Positions 8,849-17,901 of a stretch of 64,000 nucleotides of DNA are shown here, piece after piece (positions within the stretch are counted from its first letter, which is position 1; every line of letters begins with the position of its first letter). The stretch is from contig NZ_JAENHM010000095.1 of assembly GCF_016595245.1 (NCBI RefSeq), positions 65,680 to 129,679 on the forward strand, read 5' to 3'. The position numbers were made by a program, and so were the translations under genes. The stretch is from Azospirillum endophyticum. Lineage in GTDB: Bacteria > Pseudomonadota > Alphaproteobacteria > Azospirillales > Azospirillaceae. The notes beneath the pieces were generated by a model. That model searched no databases. It was not told where the DNA came from and worked only from the letters and a program-made list of their open reading frames with translations.

Positions 8849-11800
8849 ATGACGGCCACGCAGACCGTTGAAATCAAAGGCAGCCCGGCCGTAGCGGCTC
8901 CGTTCGTCGGCCGTTCGATGCCGCGGGTGGAAGATGCCGCGCTGCTGACCGGCGTCGCCCGCTATGCCGACGATCTGCCGGTTAAGCCCGGCACCCTGCA
9001 CGCCGCGATCCTGCGCTCGCCGCACGCCCATGCCGAGTTGCTGGGTATCGACACCGCCGCCGCGCTGGCGGTTCCCGGCGTCGCCGCCGTAGTCACCGGG
9101 GCCGACGCCAAGCGTTATGCCAGCGCCTTCCTGGTCGGCATCCGCGCGCCGATGGAGCATTGGTGCCTCGCCATCGACCGCGTGCGCCATGTCGGCGAAC
9201 CGGTGGCGGTGGTGCTGGCCGACAGCCGCTATCTGGCGGAGGACGCGCTCGACCGCATCGAGGTGCGCTATCGCCCGCTGCCGCCGGTGACCTCGATCGC
9301 CCAGGCATTGGAGGAAGGATCGGAGCCGCTGCATCCGGCGGTGGGCTCCAACCTCGTCAACAGCCGCAGCTTCCATTACGGCGATCCCGAGGCCGCCTTC
9401 GCCGGCGCCGCCCGCAGCGTGTCGGTCGAGGTCGAATATCCCCGCAACTCCTGCACCCCGATGGAGTGCTTCGTCGTCCTGGCCGATTACGACGCGGCCG
9501 AGGATGCCTACGAGGTGCTGTCGAACTTCTCCGGCCCCTTCGCCGTCCATCCGGTGATGGCGCGCGCGCTGAACGTGCCGGGATCGCGGCTGCGGCTGAA
9601 GACGCCGCCCCATTCCGGCGGCAGCTTCGGCAACAAGCAGGCGGTGTTCCCCTATGTCGTGCTGATGGGGCTGTGCGCCCGCGTCGCCGGCCGGCCGGTG
9701 AAGTGGGTGGAGGACCGGCTGGAGCATCTGATGGCCGCCACCTCGGCCACCGCGCGCCGCATGCGCATCGACGCGGCGGTGGAGCCGGACGGCAGGGTGC
9801 TGGCGCTGCGGATGGAGCAGACCGAGGATTGCGGCGCCTATCTGCGGGCACCGGAGCCGGCCTCGCTCTACCGCAACCACGGCAACCTGACCGGTGCCTA
9901 CGACATTCCGAATTTGGCGGTGACCAACCGCATCGTCGTCACCAACAAGACGCCGACCGGCCTCAACCGCGGCTTCGGCGGCGGGCAGCTCTATTACGGG
10001 CTGGAGCGGCTGATGAACCGGGTGGCGGCGGAGCTTGGGCTCGATCCGCTCGACGTCATCCGCCGCAATCTGGTGGCGGCCGACGCCATGCCCTACCGCA
10101 CCGCCTCGGGCGGGACGCTCGACAGCGGCGACTACCGCGCGACGCTGGAGCAGGCGGTGCGCGAGGGCGCGCTCGACGCGCTGAAGGCGCGGCGCAACGC
10201 CCTGCGGGCGGAGGGGCGGCTCTACGGCATCGGCTATGCCGCGGTGGTCGAGCCGTCGATCTCCAACATGGGCTACATCACCACCGTCCTGACCGCCGAG
10301 GACCGGCGCAAGGCCGGGCCGAAGAACGGGGCGCAGGCGACCGCCAGCGTCGCCGTCGACCCCACCGGCGGCGTCTCGGTGACGGTGGCCTCGGCTCCCC
10401 AGGGGCAGGGGCACCGCACCGTGCTGGCCCAGGTGGTGGCCGACGTCTTCGGTCTGCGCTTCGAGGACATCCGCGTCAACACCGACCTCGACACCGGCAA
10501 GGATGCCTGGTCGATCGCCTCGGGCAACTATTCCAGCCGCTTCGCCGGGGCGGTGGCGGGGGCGGCCCAGGTGGCGGCGACCCGGCTGCGCGGCCGCATG
10601 GCGGCGCTGGTCGCCGGGCAATTGAATTGCCGGGCCGACGATGTCCGCTTCGCCGGCGGCAGGGTCTTCTCCGATGCCAATCCGGACAACAGCCTGTCCT
10701 TCCCCCGCGTCGCCGCCGCCGGCCACTGGTCGCCCGGCACGTTGCCGGACGGGCAGGAGGCGGCGCTGCGCGAGACCGCCTTCTGGACGCCGGAGCCGCT
10801 GAAGGCGCCGACCGACGCCGACCACATCAACAGCTCGGCCTGTTACGGCTTCATCTTCGATTTCTGCGGGGTCGAGATCGACCGGACGACGGGGGCGCTG
10901 CGGATCGACCGCTACGTCACCATGCACGATGCCGGCCGGCTGCTGAACCCGCTGCTGGTGGAGGGGCAGATCCTGGGCGGCTTCGCCCATGCCGTCGGCA
11001 CCGCGCTGTACGAGGAATACGCCTATGGCGACGACGGCCGCTTCCTGTCCGGCACCTTCGCCGACTATCTGGTGCCGACCGCCTGCGAAGTACCGGTTCC
11101 CGTCATCCTCCATCGCGAAAGCCCGTCGCCGGTGACGCCGCTCGGCGCCAAGGGGGTGGGGGAGGGGAACTGCATGAGCACCCCGGTCTGCCTCGCCAAC
11201 GCGGTGGCGGATGCGTTGTCGGGATTGTCTGTGGCCGGCGTATCGGTGGACGGGCCGCCGTCCCTGCCGATCACCCCGGCCAAGCTGGCCGCGCTGATCC
11301 ATCCGCCGGAACCGCCTCGTCCGGCGTCTGCGGCCGGCACGGGGGAAATTGCGAGGGAAACTCCGCCGCCGGCCGCTACCAAAGGCGGGCGCGGCCTGAC
11401 CGGGGAGGGCAGCCGTGAAGTGCCGGCGACGCCGGAACAGGTCTGGGCCATCCTGCTCGATCCCAAGGAACTGGCGGCGCTGTTGCCCGGCTGCGAGGCG
11501 CTCGACCTCGTCGGTCCCAACGCCTACCGGGCGGAGGTCGTGGTCGGCATCGGCCCGGTGCGCGGCCGCTATACCGCGGAGGTCGCCTTGTCCGACCTCG
11601 ACCCGCCCAAGGCGTTGACCCTGACCGGCAGCGGCACCAGCGCGCTCGGCTCGGGCAGCGGCACCGGGCACGTCACGCTGGAGCGCACCGCCGAGGGCAC
11701 GCGCGTCACCTACCGCTACAGCGCGTCGGTCGGCGGCAAGGTCGCCGCGGTCGGCGGCCGGATGCTCGACAGCGCGTCGCGCCTGCTGATCGGCCAGTTC

Positions 11801-11911
11801 TTCGAGAAGCTGGTCGCCCGCGCCGGCGGTCCCACGGCTTCCGACGCCCGTCCTGCGCCGCCCCTGTCGCTTCTGGCGCGCTTGCTGCGCCTTCTGGGAC
11901 TCAACCGATGA
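8849..11911 (+). CDS. Molybdenum hydroxylase large subunit fused to a CoxG-like SRPBCC domain
   Basis: Residues about 15-780 form the molybdopterin-binding subunit of the xanthine dehydrogenase/CO dehydrogenase family: FVGRSMPRVEDAALLTG start, PPHSGGSFGNKQ, NRGFGGGQLYYGLERLM, and the KGVGEGN motif with the catalytic Glu near residue 768. After a Pro/Ala-rich linker, residues about 850-990 match CoxG (SRPBCC: GSREVPATPEQVWAILLDP), a domain usually encoded separately and linked to Mo-cofactor maturation or membrane attachment; a short hydrophobic tail LSLLARLLRLLGLNR follows. The AYxCSFR loop of true CO dehydrogenase is absent, so an aldehyde or (hetero)aromatic substrate is likelier. Start: GGAGG at 8838-8842 lies six bases before ATG 8849; ATG 8843 would abut it. 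Confidence 0.9.
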   Translation: MTATQTVEIKGSPAVAAPFVGRSMPRVEDAALLTGVARYADDLPVKPGTLHAAILRSPHAHAELLGIDTAAALAVPGVAAVVTGADAKRYASAFLVGIRAPMEHWCLAIDRVRHVGEPVAVVLADSRYLAEDALDRIEVRYRPLPPVTSIAQALEEGSEPLHPAVGSNLVNSRSFHYGDPEAAFAGAARSVSVEVEYPRNSCTPMECFVVLADYDAAEDAYEVLSNFSGPFAVHPVMARALNVPGSRLRLKTPPHSGGSFGNKQAVFPYVVLMGLCARVAGRPVKWVEDRLEHLMAATSATARRMRIDAAVEPDGRVLALRMEQTEDCGAYLRAPEPASLYRNHGNLTGAYDIPNLAVTNRIVVTNKTPTGLNRGFGGGQLYYGLERLMNRVAAELGLDPLDVIRRNLVAADAMPYRTASGGTLDSGDYRATLEQAVREGALDALKARRNALRAEGRLYGIGYAAVVEPSISNMGYITTVLTAEDRRKAGPKNGAQATASVAVDPTGGVSVTVASAPQGQGHRTVLAQVVADVFGLRFEDIRVNTDLDTGKDAWSIASGNYSSRFAGAVAGAAQVAATRLRGRMAALVAGQLNCRADDVRFAGGRVFSDANPDNSLSFPRVAAAGHWSPGTLPDGQEAALRETAFWTPEPLKAPTDADHINSSACYGFIFDFCGVEIDRTTGALRIDRYVTMHDAGRLLNPLLVEGQILGGFAHAVGTALYEEYAYGDDGRFLSGTFADYLVPTACEVPVPVILHRESPSPVTPLGAKGVGEGNCMSTPVCLANAVADALSGLSVAGVSVDGPPSLPITPAKLAALIHPPEPPRPASAAGTGEIARETPPPAATKGGRGLTGEGSREVPATPEQVWAILLDPKELAALLPGCEALDLVGPNAYRAEVVVGIGPVRGRYTAEVALSDLDPPKALTLTGSGTSALGSGSGTGHVTLERTAEGTRVTYRYSASVGGKVAAVGGRMLDSASRLLIGQFFEKLVARAGGPTASDARPAPPLSLLARLLRLLGLNR

Positions 11912-12744
11912 AACCCGCCTCTTTCGATTATCTGCGGCCGGCGACGGTCGCCGACGCGCTGGCGGCGCTGGCGGCCGGGGGCGACGACGCCCGGGTGATC
12001 GCCGGCGGCCAGTCGCTGATGCCGATGCTGAACATGCGGCTGGTCCAGCCGCGCCTGCTGATCGACCTCGGCCGGCTGGAGGAGTTGCGCACGCTGCGGG
12101 CGGAGGACGGCTGGCTGACCGTCGGCGCCGCCGTCACCCAGGCCGAGGTGCTGGCCCGCCCGACCCTGGCGCGGGAGGTACCGCTGCTGGCCGCCGCCCT
12201 GCCGTGGGTCGGCCATTTCCAGACCCGCAACCGTGGCACGCTCTGCGGCTCGGTCGCCCATGCCGATCCCAGCGCCGAGACGCCGCTCTGTCTGGTCGCC
12301 ACCGGCGGCGAGGTGGTGCTGCGCAACCTGCGCCGCCGCCGCACCGTTGCCGCCGCCGATTTCTTCCTGGGGCCGCTGACCACGGTCAAGGCGGCGGACG
12401 AGATCGTCGAATGCGTCCGCTTTCCCTTGGCGAAGCCGGGCAGCGGCCATGCCTTCCGCGAGCAGTCGATGCGGCATGGCGATTTCGCCATCACCGCCTG
12501 CGCCGCCACGGTGGACGGGGAGCGCGCCAGCCTTGCCGTCGGCGGGGTCGCGGACCGTCCGACGCTGCGGTCCTGGCCGCTCGTCGGCGGCGGGCTGCCG
12601 CCGGATCTCGACGATTCGCTGAACGCCTTCGCCTGGGATCTCGGCGGAGATGACGACCAGCACGCCACCGCGCGCTACCGCCGCGACCTCGTCCGCCGGA
12701 TCGGCCGCATTGTCCTTGAAGAGGCCCTGTCATGCCGCCGCTGA
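11908..12744 (+). CDS. Molybdenum hydroxylase FAD-binding medium subunit (CoxM type)
   Basis: The 278-residue subunit carries FAD between the iron-sulfur subunit and the respiratory acceptor. It begins MKPASFDYLRPATVADALAA, has the FAD loop VIAGGQSLMPMLNMR (about residues 30-45) and TRNRGTLCGSVAHADPSAE (about residues 108-126), both typical of CoxM/XdhB-like proteins. Its ATG overlaps the stop of the large subunit by four bases. It lacks the extra Cys-rich [4Fe-4S] insertion and length of 4-hydroxybenzoyl-CoA reductase beta subunits, which argues against that dehydroxylase. Confidence 0.93.
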   Translation: MKPASFDYLRPATVADALAALAAGGDDARVIAGGQSLMPMLNMRLVQPRLLIDLGRLEELRTLRAEDGWLTVGAAVTQAEVLARPTLAREVPLLAAALPWVGHFQTRNRGTLCGSVAHADPSAETPLCLVATGGEVVLRNLRRRRTVAAADFFLGPLTTVKAADEIVECVRFPLAKPGSGHAFREQSMRHGDFAITACAATVDGERASLAVGGVADRPTLRSWPLVGGGLPPDLDDSLNAFAWDLGGDDDQHATARYRRDLVRRIGRIVLEEALSCRR

Positions 12745-13271
12745 CCTCTCCCCACACTCCGCCGATCCTGGCGGCCGAGACGCGACATGCCGTCTCCATC
12801 GTCCTGAACGGCAAGCCGCGCAGCGGACACGCCCATCCGCGCCTGCTGCTGAGCGATTTCCTGCGCCACGAGCTTGGCGCCCACGGCACCCGCGTCGGCT
12901 GCGAGCACGGCGTCTGTGGTGCCTGCACCGTCCGCATCGACGGCGTCGCCGCCCGTGCCTGCCTGACCCTGGCGGTCCAGGCCGACGGCCGGCGCATCGA
13001 CACCGTCGAAGGGCTGGCGGAAGCCAACGAGGGGCGCATGACCGCGCTCCAGGAGGCCTTCCGCCGGCATCACGCCCTGCAATGCGGCTTCTGCACGGCC
13101 GGCATCCTGATGTCGCTGACCGATTACCTGAGCCGCAATCCCAAACCCACCGAAGAGGAGCTACGCGACATGCTGAGCGGCCATCTTTGCCGCTGCACCG
13201 GCTATGCCGGCATCGTCCGCGCCGTGATGGAGGTCACCGGCCAGACGGTGAAGGAGGTCGCCCATGTTTGA
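12732..13271 (+). CDS. Molybdenum hydroxylase [2Fe-2S] small subunit (CoxS type)
   Basis: A 179-residue iron-sulfur subunit with both expected cluster sites: the plant-ferredoxin-type motif GCEHGVCGACTVRIDG and the C-terminal four-helix motif CGFCTAGILMS followed by CRCTGYAGIV. It overlaps the FAD subunit by 13 bases and the next gene by 8, indicating one transcript. An N-terminal extension of about 20 residues precedes the ferredoxin fold. It transfers electrons from the Mo centre to FAD. Confidence 0.95.
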   Translation: MPPLTSPHTPPILAAETRHAVSIVLNGKPRSGHAHPRLLLSDFLRHELGAHGTRVGCEHGVCGACTVRIDGVAARACLTLAVQADGRRIDTVEGLAEANEGRMTALQEAFRRHHALQCGFCTAGILMSLTDYLSRNPKPTEEELRDMLSGHLCRCTGYAGIVRAVMEVTGQTVKEVAHV

Positions 13272-14820
13272 CCTCGGCCGCAGCATCCTGGCCAGCGCGG
13301 AGCGCAGCCCCGACGCGGTCGCCATCGTCGACGGCGACCTGCGGCTGACCTACGCGCAATGGCTGGAGCGCATCCGCCGGCTGGTCGGCGCCTTCGACCG
13401 GTTCGGCCTGCATCCCGGCGACCGCATCGCCACCGCGCTGCAGAACACGCACGAGATGGCGACCATCCATTGGGCCTGCCAGCTCGCCGGCATCGCCGTC
13501 GTGCCGCTGAATTGGCGGGTGAAGGCGGACGAGCTGGATTATTGCCTGCCCAATGCCGAGGTGCGCGCCCTGTTCTATCAGGACGTGTCGGCCGACGCCG
13601 TCGGTGACTCCGCCGCCGCGCGGACGCTGCCCCGCATCGCGGTCGGTGGTGGCGGGCAGCAGGCCGACCACCGCTTCGCCGACCTTTTGGACAGCCAGCC
13701 GGTTCCGGCGCAGCCCCGCGCCACGGCGGAGCATGTCTCGCTGTTCCTCTATACCTCCGGCACCACCGGCAAGCCCAAGGGCGTGCCGCGCCGCCACCGG
13801 ACCGAGCGTGCCGCCGCGATCGCCCATGTCGCGCAGAACTGCTACCGCCGGGGCGAGCGCACGCTGGGCGTAATGCCGCTCTACCACACGATGGGGGTGC
13901 GCTCGCTGCTGGCGATGGCGCTGGTCGACGGCTGCTTCGTCTGCCTGCCGCGCTTCGACACGGCCCGAGCGCTCGACCTGATCGCGGCGGAGCGGCTGAG
14001 CTGCCTTTATCTGGTGCCGACGCTCTACCACGACCTGCTGGCCGACCCGAAATTCGCTGGCACCGACGTGTCGTCGGTGCGCAAGCTGGGCTTCGCCGGG
14101 GCGTCGATGACCGACGGGCTGCTGAAGCGGCTGGACGCCGCCTTCCGGCCCGAGCTGTTCGTCAACCATTACGGCTCGTCGGAGATCTACACCTTCACCA
14201 TCGACCAGAACGCGCCGGCCAAGCCGGGGTCGGCCGGCAAGGCGGCGCTGAACCAGCGCATCCGCATCGTCCGCCTCGGCAGCTTCGATCCCGACGAGCG
14301 CGCCGCGGCCGGGGTCGAGGGGCAGATCGTCGCCGACCTGTCGGGCGACGAATCCTTCGAAGGCTATTGGAAGCGGCCGGACGCCGACGCCAAGGCGCTG
14401 CATGCCGGCTGGTACTTCACCGGCGACATCGGCTTCCTCGACGCCGACGGCGACCTGTTCGTCACCGGCCGGGTCGACGACATGATCATCACCGGCGGCG
14501 AGAACGTCTCGCCGGTCGAGATCGAAAGCGTGCTGTCCCTGCATGACGGCGTGCTGGAGGTGGCGGTGGCCGGCCTGCCCGACGAGCGCTGGGGCCAGCG
14601 GGTCGTCGCCTTCGTCAAGCGCACCCGCGGCGTCGAGGCGAAGGATCTCGACGACCATTGCCGCACCTCCGGCCTCGCCAACTTCAAGCGCCCGCGCGAG
14701 TACGTCTTCCTTGACGAAATCCCGAAATCGCCGGTCGGCAAGATCCTGCGCCGCAAGCTGCAGGCCGGCGAATTCGCTCTCGAACACAGCCCGGCCGAAC
14801 ATAGCCCGACACTCTCCTGA
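13264..14820 (+). CDS. Acyl-CoA synthetase / AMP-dependent ligase
   Basis: This 518-residue adenylate-forming enzyme probably activates a carboxylic acid as its CoA thioester. It shows the ATP P-loop LFLYTSGTTGKPKGVPRRH, the A5-type segment NHYGSSEIYTF, the A7-A8 hinge YFTGDIGFLDADGDLFVTGRVDDMI region and the C-terminal catalytic Lys in SPVGKILRRKL. Its start overlaps the 2Fe-2S subunit, so ligation and hydroxylation belong to one pathway. An aromatic or cyclic acid is plausible given the Mo hydroxylase and following enoyl-CoA hydratase, but substrate cannot be called from sequence. Confidence 0.9.
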   Translation: MFDLGRSILASAERSPDAVAIVDGDLRLTYAQWLERIRRLVGAFDRFGLHPGDRIATALQNTHEMATIHWACQLAGIAVVPLNWRVKADELDYCLPNAEVRALFYQDVSADAVGDSAAARTLPRIAVGGGGQQADHRFADLLDSQPVPAQPRATAEHVSLFLYTSGTTGKPKGVPRRHRTERAAAIAHVAQNCYRRGERTLGVMPLYHTMGVRSLLAMALVDGCFVCLPRFDTARALDLIAAERLSCLYLVPTLYHDLLADPKFAGTDVSSVRKLGFAGASMTDGLLKRLDAAFRPELFVNHYGSSEIYTFTIDQNAPAKPGSAGKAALNQRIRIVRLGSFDPDERAAAGVEGQIVADLSGDESFEGYWKRPDADAKALHAGWYFTGDIGFLDADGDLFVTGRVDDMIITGGENVSPVEIESVLSLHDGVLEVAVAGLPDERWGQRVVAFVKRTRGVEAKDLDDHCRTSGLANFKRPREYVFLDEIPKSPVGKILRRKLQAGEFALEHSPAEHSPTLS

Positions 14821-14835
14821 ACCCAGCCTTCATCC

Positions 14836-15660
14836 ATGGAGTTTTCGACCGTGACCCCCTATCGCTTCGACAGCACCGACCGCCTGCTCGCCGACCTCGA
14901 CGGCTTCCGCGTGGAGATCGACGAGACCAAGGAACGCGCCGACATCGTGCTGCACCGTCCGCCCTTCAACATCGTCAGCATGCTGCAGCGCGACCAGTTC
15001 AGCGCCGTGTTCGCGGCGCTGGACCGCGACCCCAAGGTGCGGGTGATCGTCCTGCGCGCCGAGGGCGAGAATTTCTCGTCCGGCGGCAACATCGCCGGCT
15101 TCATGGAGAAGTCGGCGGAGCATGTGTCGGAGCTGGCGGTCAACATCGCCGCGCCGGAGCGCTGCCGCAAGCCGGTGATCGCCCAGGTCCGCGGCTATTG
15201 CTTCGGCGTCGGCTTCGAGCTGTCGCTGGCCTGCGATTTCCGCATCGTGTCCGAGACCGCGCAGTTCGCCCTGCCGGAGATGCGCATCGGCATGATCCCC
15301 GGTTCCGGCGGGTCGGCCCGCCTGCTGCACATGATCGGCATCTGCCGGACCAAGGACATGGTGATGCGGGCCAAGCGCATCCCCGGCCGCCAGGCCGCCG
15401 ATTGGGGCTTCGTCACCGACTGCGTCGCCGACGCCGAACTGGAAGCGACGGTCGCCGCCCTGGTCGACGAACTGCGCGGCTTCTCGCCGCTGGCCCAGCG
15501 CACCATCAAGGGCGTGCTGAACAGCGGCAACAACGTCTCGGTCAACGGCGCCATCGAGATCGAGGGTCAGGCCTACGGCCGCCTGCGCGGTTCGGAGGAC
15601 TTCAAGGAAGGCGTCGCCTCCTTCCACGAGAAGCGCAAGCCGGTCTTCAAAGGCAACTGA
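14836..15660 (+). CDS. Enoyl-CoA hydratase/isomerase family protein
   Basis: A 274-residue crotonase-fold protein. The oxyanion-hole segments NFSSGGNIAGF and RGYCFGVGFELS are present, and both positions that carry the catalytic glutamates of enoyl-CoA hydratase are Glu (GFELS and FALPEMRIGMIPGSGG), so it is likely an active hydratase acting on the CoA thioester made by the preceding ligase. An in-frame GTG at 14851 has GGAG nine bases upstream and may be the real start; ATG 14836 has no clear ribosome-binding site. It is the last gene before a terminator. Confidence 0.9.
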   Translation: MEFSTVTPYRFDSTDRLLADLDGFRVEIDETKERADIVLHRPPFNIVSMLQRDQFSAVFAALDRDPKVRVIVLRAEGENFSSGGNIAGFMEKSAEHVSELAVNIAAPERCRKPVIAQVRGYCFGVGFELSLACDFRIVSETAQFALPEMRIGMIPGSGGSARLLHMIGICRTKDMVMRAKRIPGRQAADWGFVTDCVADAELEATVAALVDELRGFSPLAQRTIKGVLNSGNNVSVNGAIEIEGQAYGRLRGSEDFKEGVASFHEKRKPVFKGN

Positions 15661-15693
15661 TCCCCGGCATTTCCGTCTCGGCACCGACTTCGA

Positions 15694-15727
15694 GCGCCCG
15701 CCATCCAACGAGCGGGCGCCGCCTTTT
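15694..15727 (+). terminator. Rho-independent terminator after enoyl-CoA hydratase
   Basis: Perfect eight-base stem GCGCCCGC / GCGGGCGC with a ten-base loop, followed by CGCC and TTTTT. It separates the Mo-hydroxylase operon from the liv-type transporter, which probably has its own promoter or receives read-through. Confidence 0.85.
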
Positions 15728-15770
15728 TCAAATTCCAGGCGCGGCATCGCGCCAGTGAGGGAGACCATCC

Positions 15771-16982
15771 ATGTCCAAGAACGCTCTTTTGAGGTCAGTC
15801 TACGCCCTGTCGCCGCTGCTGGCCCTGCTGGCGGCCCCGCTCGCGACCGCCGGGACGGCTGAGGCCGCCGATCCGATCCGCATCGGGGTGGTGACCCCGC
15901 TGTCGGGCACCTACGCGCCGATCGGCCAGCAGGTCCGCTGGGGCCTGGAACTGGCGACGAAGGAGGTCAACGCCGCCGGCGGCATCCTCGGCCGTCAGGT
16001 CGAACTGCTGTTCGAGGACGAGGAGGCCAATCCCGCCGTCGCCACCCAGAAGGCGGAGAAGCTGTTCCAGGTCAACAAGGTCGATTTCCTGACCGGCACC
16101 GTCAATTCCGGCTCGACCCTGGCGGTCGGGCAGCTCGCCGAGCGCAACGGCCGGCTGATCGCCACCACCGTGTCCTTCTCCGACGCCATCACCACCGACA
16201 AATGCTCGCCCAACGTCTTCCGGGTGAACGCGCGGGCGGGGCAGCAGTCGGCGGCGCTGGCGGAATGGCTGGCCAAGGACAAGCCGAAGGCCAAGGTCTA
16301 CTACCTCGGCCCCGACTACGAGATGGGCCGTTCCACCGTCGCGGCTTTCAAGGCGGCGGCGGAGAAGACCGGCGCGCAATCGACCGGCGAAGTCTTCGCG
16401 CCGCTCGGCAGCAAGGATTACTCGCAGTATTTCGGCCAGCTCCGCGCCGCCCGCCCCAGCGTGCTCTACACCTCCACCGCCGGCAACGACACCGTGCGGC
16501 TGCTGACGCAGATGGGCGAATACGGGCTGCTGCGCAACCTGACCATCGTCGGCGCGTCGGGCACCGTCACCGCCCAGAACATCGGCGCCATCGGCAAGGC
16601 GGCCGACGGCTTCGTCACCGGCGTCGGTTATTCGGCGGAGCTGGCGACGCCTGAGAACCAGGCCTTCGTCGCCGCCTTCCGCAAGGAATACAACACGGCC
16701 CCCGACCTCTACGGCGCCGACAGCTACGGCCTGATCGGTTTCTTCAAGGCGGCGGTCGAGAAGGCCGGCGGCACCGACACCGACGCGCTGCGCAAGGCGA
16801 TGGAAGGCCTGAGCTGGAGCACGCCGCAGGGAGCCAAGACCATGCGGGCCGGCGACCATCAGGCGATCCAGGACATGTACGCCGTGCGCATCGCGGCGGA
16901 CGGCAGCAGCACCCGCTTCGACGTCGTCGGCACCGTTCCGGGCGACGCCGCCATCGGGCCGGACCAGTGCACCCGCTTCTGA
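15771..16982 (+). CDS. Branched-chain-type ABC transporter substrate-binding protein
   Basis: The 403-residue protein has a secretion signal (positively charged start, hydrophobic core LLALLAAPLATAGTAEAA, cleavage near residue 33) followed by the LivK-type fold beginning DPIRIGVVTPLSGTYAPIG and a conserved GADSYGLIGFFK segment near the C-terminus. It captures the substrate in the periplasm for the permeases encoded next. LivK-like proteins also bind aromatic acids, and its place after an aromatic-type CoA ligase cluster suggests an acid substrate in place of amino acids (inference). Confidence 0.92.
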   Translation: MSKNALLRSVYALSPLLALLAAPLATAGTAEAADPIRIGVVTPLSGTYAPIGQQVRWGLELATKEVNAAGGILGRQVELLFEDEEANPAVATQKAEKLFQVNKVDFLTGTVNSGSTLAVGQLAERNGRLIATTVSFSDAITTDKCSPNVFRVNARAGQQSAALAEWLAKDKPKAKVYYLGPDYEMGRSTVAAFKAAAEKTGAQSTGEVFAPLGSKDYSQYFGQLRAARPSVLYTSTAGNDTVRLLTQMGEYGLLRNLTIVGASGTVTAQNIGAIGKAADGFVTGVGYSAELATPENQAFVAAFRKEYNTAPDLYGADSYGLIGFFKAAVEKAGGTDTDALRKAMEGLSWSTPQGAKTMRAGDHQAIQDMYAVRIAADGSSTRFDVVGTVPGDAAIGPDQCTRF

Positions 16983-17007
16983 GGACGCTTCCAAGGAGCC
17001 GCCGCCC

Positions 17008-17901
17008 ATGGCCGAACTCATCGACTATCTGCAATTCGTCCTGGCGCCGCAGGCGCTGAACGGTCTGTCGCTCGGGGTTGCCGTCGTCCTGATGGCGCTG
17101 GGCCTGACCATCATCTTCGGGCTGCTCGACGTCATCAACATGGCCCATGGCGAGTTCTACGCCGTGGGCGCCTTCCTGGCGCTGACCCTGGCCGGGCTGG
17201 GCGTCGGGTTCTGGGCGCTGCTGGTGCTGGTGCCGTTGCTGATGCTGCCGATCGGCTGGCTGGCCGAGCGCTGGCTGATCGCCCGGGTCTTCCACAGCCG
17301 CGACCGCCACATCCTGACCCTGCTGCTGACCTTCGGGCTGGGCATGATCATGGAAGACCTGCTGAAGCTGGTCTACGGCCCCAACACCCAGCGGCCGGAG
17401 AACCCGATCGAGGGCGGCACCGAGATCCTCGGCATGTTCCTGCCCAATTACCGGCTGTTCCTGATCGGCTTCGGCCTCGCGCTGATCGCCGCGGTCTGGC
17501 TGGTGGTCTTCCGCACCGGGCTCGGCGCCATGGTGCGGGCGGCGGCCTTCGACAAGGACATGGCCTCGTCGCTGGGCGTGCCGGTGCGCCGGGTCTATGC
17601 CGGCACCTTTGCCTTCGGGGTGGCGCTGGCCGGGCTGTCCGGCGTGCTGCTGGCGCCGATCTATTCGGTGTTCCCGACCATGGGGCGCGACTTCATCCTG
17701 ATGGCCTTCACCGTGGTGATCGTCGGCGGCATGGGATCGATCCAGGGGGCGGTCGTCGCCGGCCTGCTGCTGACCCAGGTGCAGGCGCTCTCCAGCCTCT
17801 ACATCTCGCCGGTCTGGTCCGACCCGCTGGTGTTCGGGATCATGGTGCTGGTTTTGATGGTCCGGCCGCAGGGCCTGTTCGGGAGGCTCGGACATGCCTG
17901 A
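17008..17901 (+). CDS. Branched-chain-type ABC transporter permease, LivH family
   Basis: A 297-residue integral membrane protein with about eight helices. It has the LivH hallmarks GLTIIFGLLDVINMAHGEFY near the N-terminus and the cytoplasmic coupling region RTGLGAMVRAAAFDKDMASSLGV pattern, followed by GGMGSIQGAVVAGLLL. AAGGAG lies upstream of the ATG. It overlaps the LivM-type gene by eight bases and pairs with it to form the channel. Confidence 0.93.
   Translation: MAELIDYLQFVLAPQALNGLSLGVAVVLMALGLTIIFGLLDVINMAHGEFYAVGAFLALTLAGLGVGFWALLVLVPLLMLPIGWLAERWLIARVFHSRDRHILTLLLTFGLGMIMEDLLKLVYGPNTQRPENPIEGGTEILGMFLPNYRLFLIGFGLALIAAVWLVVFRTGLGAMVRAAAFDKDMASSLGVPVRRVYAGTFAFGVALAGLSGVLLAPIYSVFPTMGRDFILMAFTVVIVGGMGSIQGAVVAGLLLTQVQALSSLYISPVWSDPLVFGIMVLVLMVRPQGLFGRLGHA

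Noticed and set aside
8849..13271. Aerobic CO dehydrogenase or 4-hydroxybenzoyl-CoA reductase
   Set aside because: The Mo subunit lacks the AYxCSFR loop of CO dehydrogenase, and the FAD subunit lacks the extra iron-sulfur insertion of the reductase.
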